Source: CAUZFZ01 sp963579025 (lineage in GTDB: Bacteria > Planctomycetota > Planctomycetia > Planctomycetales > Planctomycetaceae). Taken from it: 64,000 bases of DNA. Of the stretch, positions 45,001 through 48,000 are shown piece by piece (the stretch's first letter is position 1; each line of letters starts with the position of its first letter). The stretch covers positions 1-64,000 of the forward strand of contig CAUZFZ010000013.1 of the NCBI GenBank assembly GCA_963579025.1, in the 5' to 3' direction. The notes under the pieces are model-generated. The model was not told the DNA's origin. It saw nothing but the letters and a program-made list of their open reading frames with translations, and made no database searches. The position numbers were made by a program, and so were the translations under genes.

Positions 45001-48000
45001 GCTGAATGGCGTCAACACAGATGCCACCTGGAACCTGGATACGACGAATACTTACATCAGCTCGTCCCGCACGCTGACGTTTGCCGGATTCGACGCGCTC
45101 GGCGGCAACGCCGGACGCGACACGTTTAATGTGATCAGTGGCAGCCCCGCCGTGAATCTCACCGGCGGCGATGGCAACGACACTCTGTCCATCCGCAATG
45201 GAGCCCAACTGGACGGCAGCTTTGTTGGTGGCAACAACACCGATACCGTGGACCTGTCCGGATTCATTGCGTCGGCACCACAGTCAATCACCGTGCAAAG
45301 TCTGACGACCGATGGATTCCGGATCGCGGTTGCCGGCACGATCACCGGCACGGCCGATGACATCGAATCGTTGGCCGGCGGTGCCGGTAACGACCGTCTG
45401 ACCGGCCTGAACGCCGACGCCACGTGGCTGCTGACAACCAACGATCAGTATGTGAGCGGTGGTGACTCACTGGCTGCTTCATCCATCGAGGAACGCTTTG
45501 GTGGCACGGGCGCGGATATCTTTTCCGTCCAGGTGGAAGCGATCAATTCGACCGCGGATCACGTGCTGAACGGCGGCGACGGCAATGACCTGTTCGAAAT
45601 CAGCTTCGGGGCCGGACAGCGTCTGTCGGCAAACGCAACGCTGGGCATTGATGGTGGTGGTCCGGTTGCCGGCGCTCTGGAAGACGGTGACGTGATTAAC
45701 TTCAGCACCAGTCAGGCCAACGATGGCGTCCGCACTGTGGGCATCGAGTACCTGTCGACGACAAGTGGTGATGTGGATGTGACCGGTCTGGGTGGCGCAT
45801 CTGATTCGATCATTGTCAGTCGTGTTGAAGAGCTGAACTACAACGGCGACTTTACGATCGACGATCTGGTCACGGTCACCGCGACGACGGGTAACGACAC
45901 CGTCACTGTTCGCCAGGCAGTCAATGGCGGCGAAGTCTTCCTGAATGGAAACCCGTTCGACTTCCCAGGTACTGAAGGCGGCGGATTTGGTCCGGATATC
46001 ACACTGGCCGGAGTTGACATGGCGTCCGGTTTCACGGTTGACGGCAATAGTGGAACGAACACGCTGCTGTTGGACGCCGAAGAGGACAGCGAAGCGGACA
46101 TCATTCCCGCGACACCGTCGTCTGGAAAAATCACTGACAACGGCTTTGCCGACGTGAACTACGTGAACTTCGGAAACGTCGAGTCAAGCCAGCCCATCCC
46201 GGTTTCACTGACGGCGGGAGCGGACAGCGGCGACGCGACTCCTGACAATTTCGAAATCGTCCGCAACGGCAATCAGATTGAGTTCATTTCTAATGGTGTT
46301 GTGGTCTTCAGCGGAGACGTCTCGGAGGTGCAGAGCCTGGTCATCGACGGCTCCAGTGACGACGACACGTTCACCATTGACTTCACAAACGGCAATCCGA
46401 TCCCGAGCGGCGGGATCACCTTTAATGGTTTCAGTCAGACAACAGGCGACGACCTGGTCATCAACGGAACGAGTACCGAGAACGTCACCTACATGCCCAG
46501 TGTCGATACACCTGGGAATGGCATAGTGATGGTTGACGGTTCGATGATCACCTTCACTGGCCTTGAACCGGTCCGAGTGACCGACGTCGCCGACTTCACT
46601 CTGTTGACCATGAGCGATTCGGATGTCCTGACCGTCGATAGTTCGGCTGCCAATCAGAACCGCATCTCGGGTACGAGTGGTGGAGTGGCCATTGAACCGG
46701 TTGTCTTCGACAACGTCACCAATGTGACCATCGATGCAGCGACGAACGGAACTGCGTCGGGTACCGACAACATTTCCGTGACGGCGAACCTGGTCGCGAC
46801 GGGACTGGCCACCTTTACCGTGAATACGGGCCCGGGCAATGACATTATCGACGGCAGTGGCAACACGCTGCTGGGTATGTCGCTGAACACTGGCGCTGGA
46901 AACGACACACTGACCGGTGGTGGCGGTAACGACTCCCTGGACGGTGGCGCCGATACGGACCGGATCACGTACACAATTACTGGTTCGCAAACGCTGACGG
47001 ATGCGTCGTTTACGGGTACGGGGCAGGGGACGGACACAGTTGCCAGTATCGAAACGGCGGTCCTGAATGGTGGAGCCAGTGCTGACACGATCGACGCGAG
47101 CGGCTTCAGTGGCGAAACGACACTGACGGGCAATGCGGGCAACGACGTGTTGACCGGCGGTTCGGCAGGCAATCTGCTCGATGGCGGAGCTGACAACGAC
47201 ACGATCACAGGTGGCGACGGTGCCGATTCTCTGGTTGGCGGAACGGGAGACGACTCGCTCGATGCTGGTGCGGGTACAGACACATTGGACGGTGGCGATG
47301 GCGCCGACACGTTGACGGGTGGTGCCGACAACGACACGTTGCAGGGCGGAACCGGCAACAGCGACATCGTGATGGAATCCGGAGCCCGCAACTACACGCT
47401 GACGACAACGCAACTCGTCGGCGCGGGAACAGACGTGCTGTCCGGCATCGAACTGGCACGACTCACCGGTTCCAACGCCAGGAACACGATCGACGCATCC
47501 GGATTCAATGGTGCGGGTACAACTCTGATCGGTGGTGGCGGCAGGGACACGCTGATCGGCTCACCTGCGGCTGACGTCCTGTTGGGCCAGGCTCGCCAGG
47601 ATTCGCTGGTTGGCAATGGCGGCAATGACACCCTGCGAGGCGGTTCTGGTCGCGACACGCTCGACGGTGGAATTGGCGATGACCGACTGTTCGGCCAGGG
47701 CGGCGGTCAGGACCTGTTGATCGGCAACTCCGGGAACGATGTACTGAATGGTGGTGGCGGTCAGGATCAGGCTCAAGTCGATGGTGATGCGAACTTCGTT
47801 GTCACCAACGCGGCAATCACTGGCCAGGGCTCGGACACGTTACAGCAGGTGGAAGCGGTCATCGTCAATGGTGGCAACTCGGCCAACACGATCGATGCCA
47901 GCGGCGCCAGTCTGAAGACAACACTCAGTGGAGCCGGTGGCAACGACACGATCACCGGTGGATCGAACGCCGACTCGCTGCTGGGTGGTGACGGAGCCGA

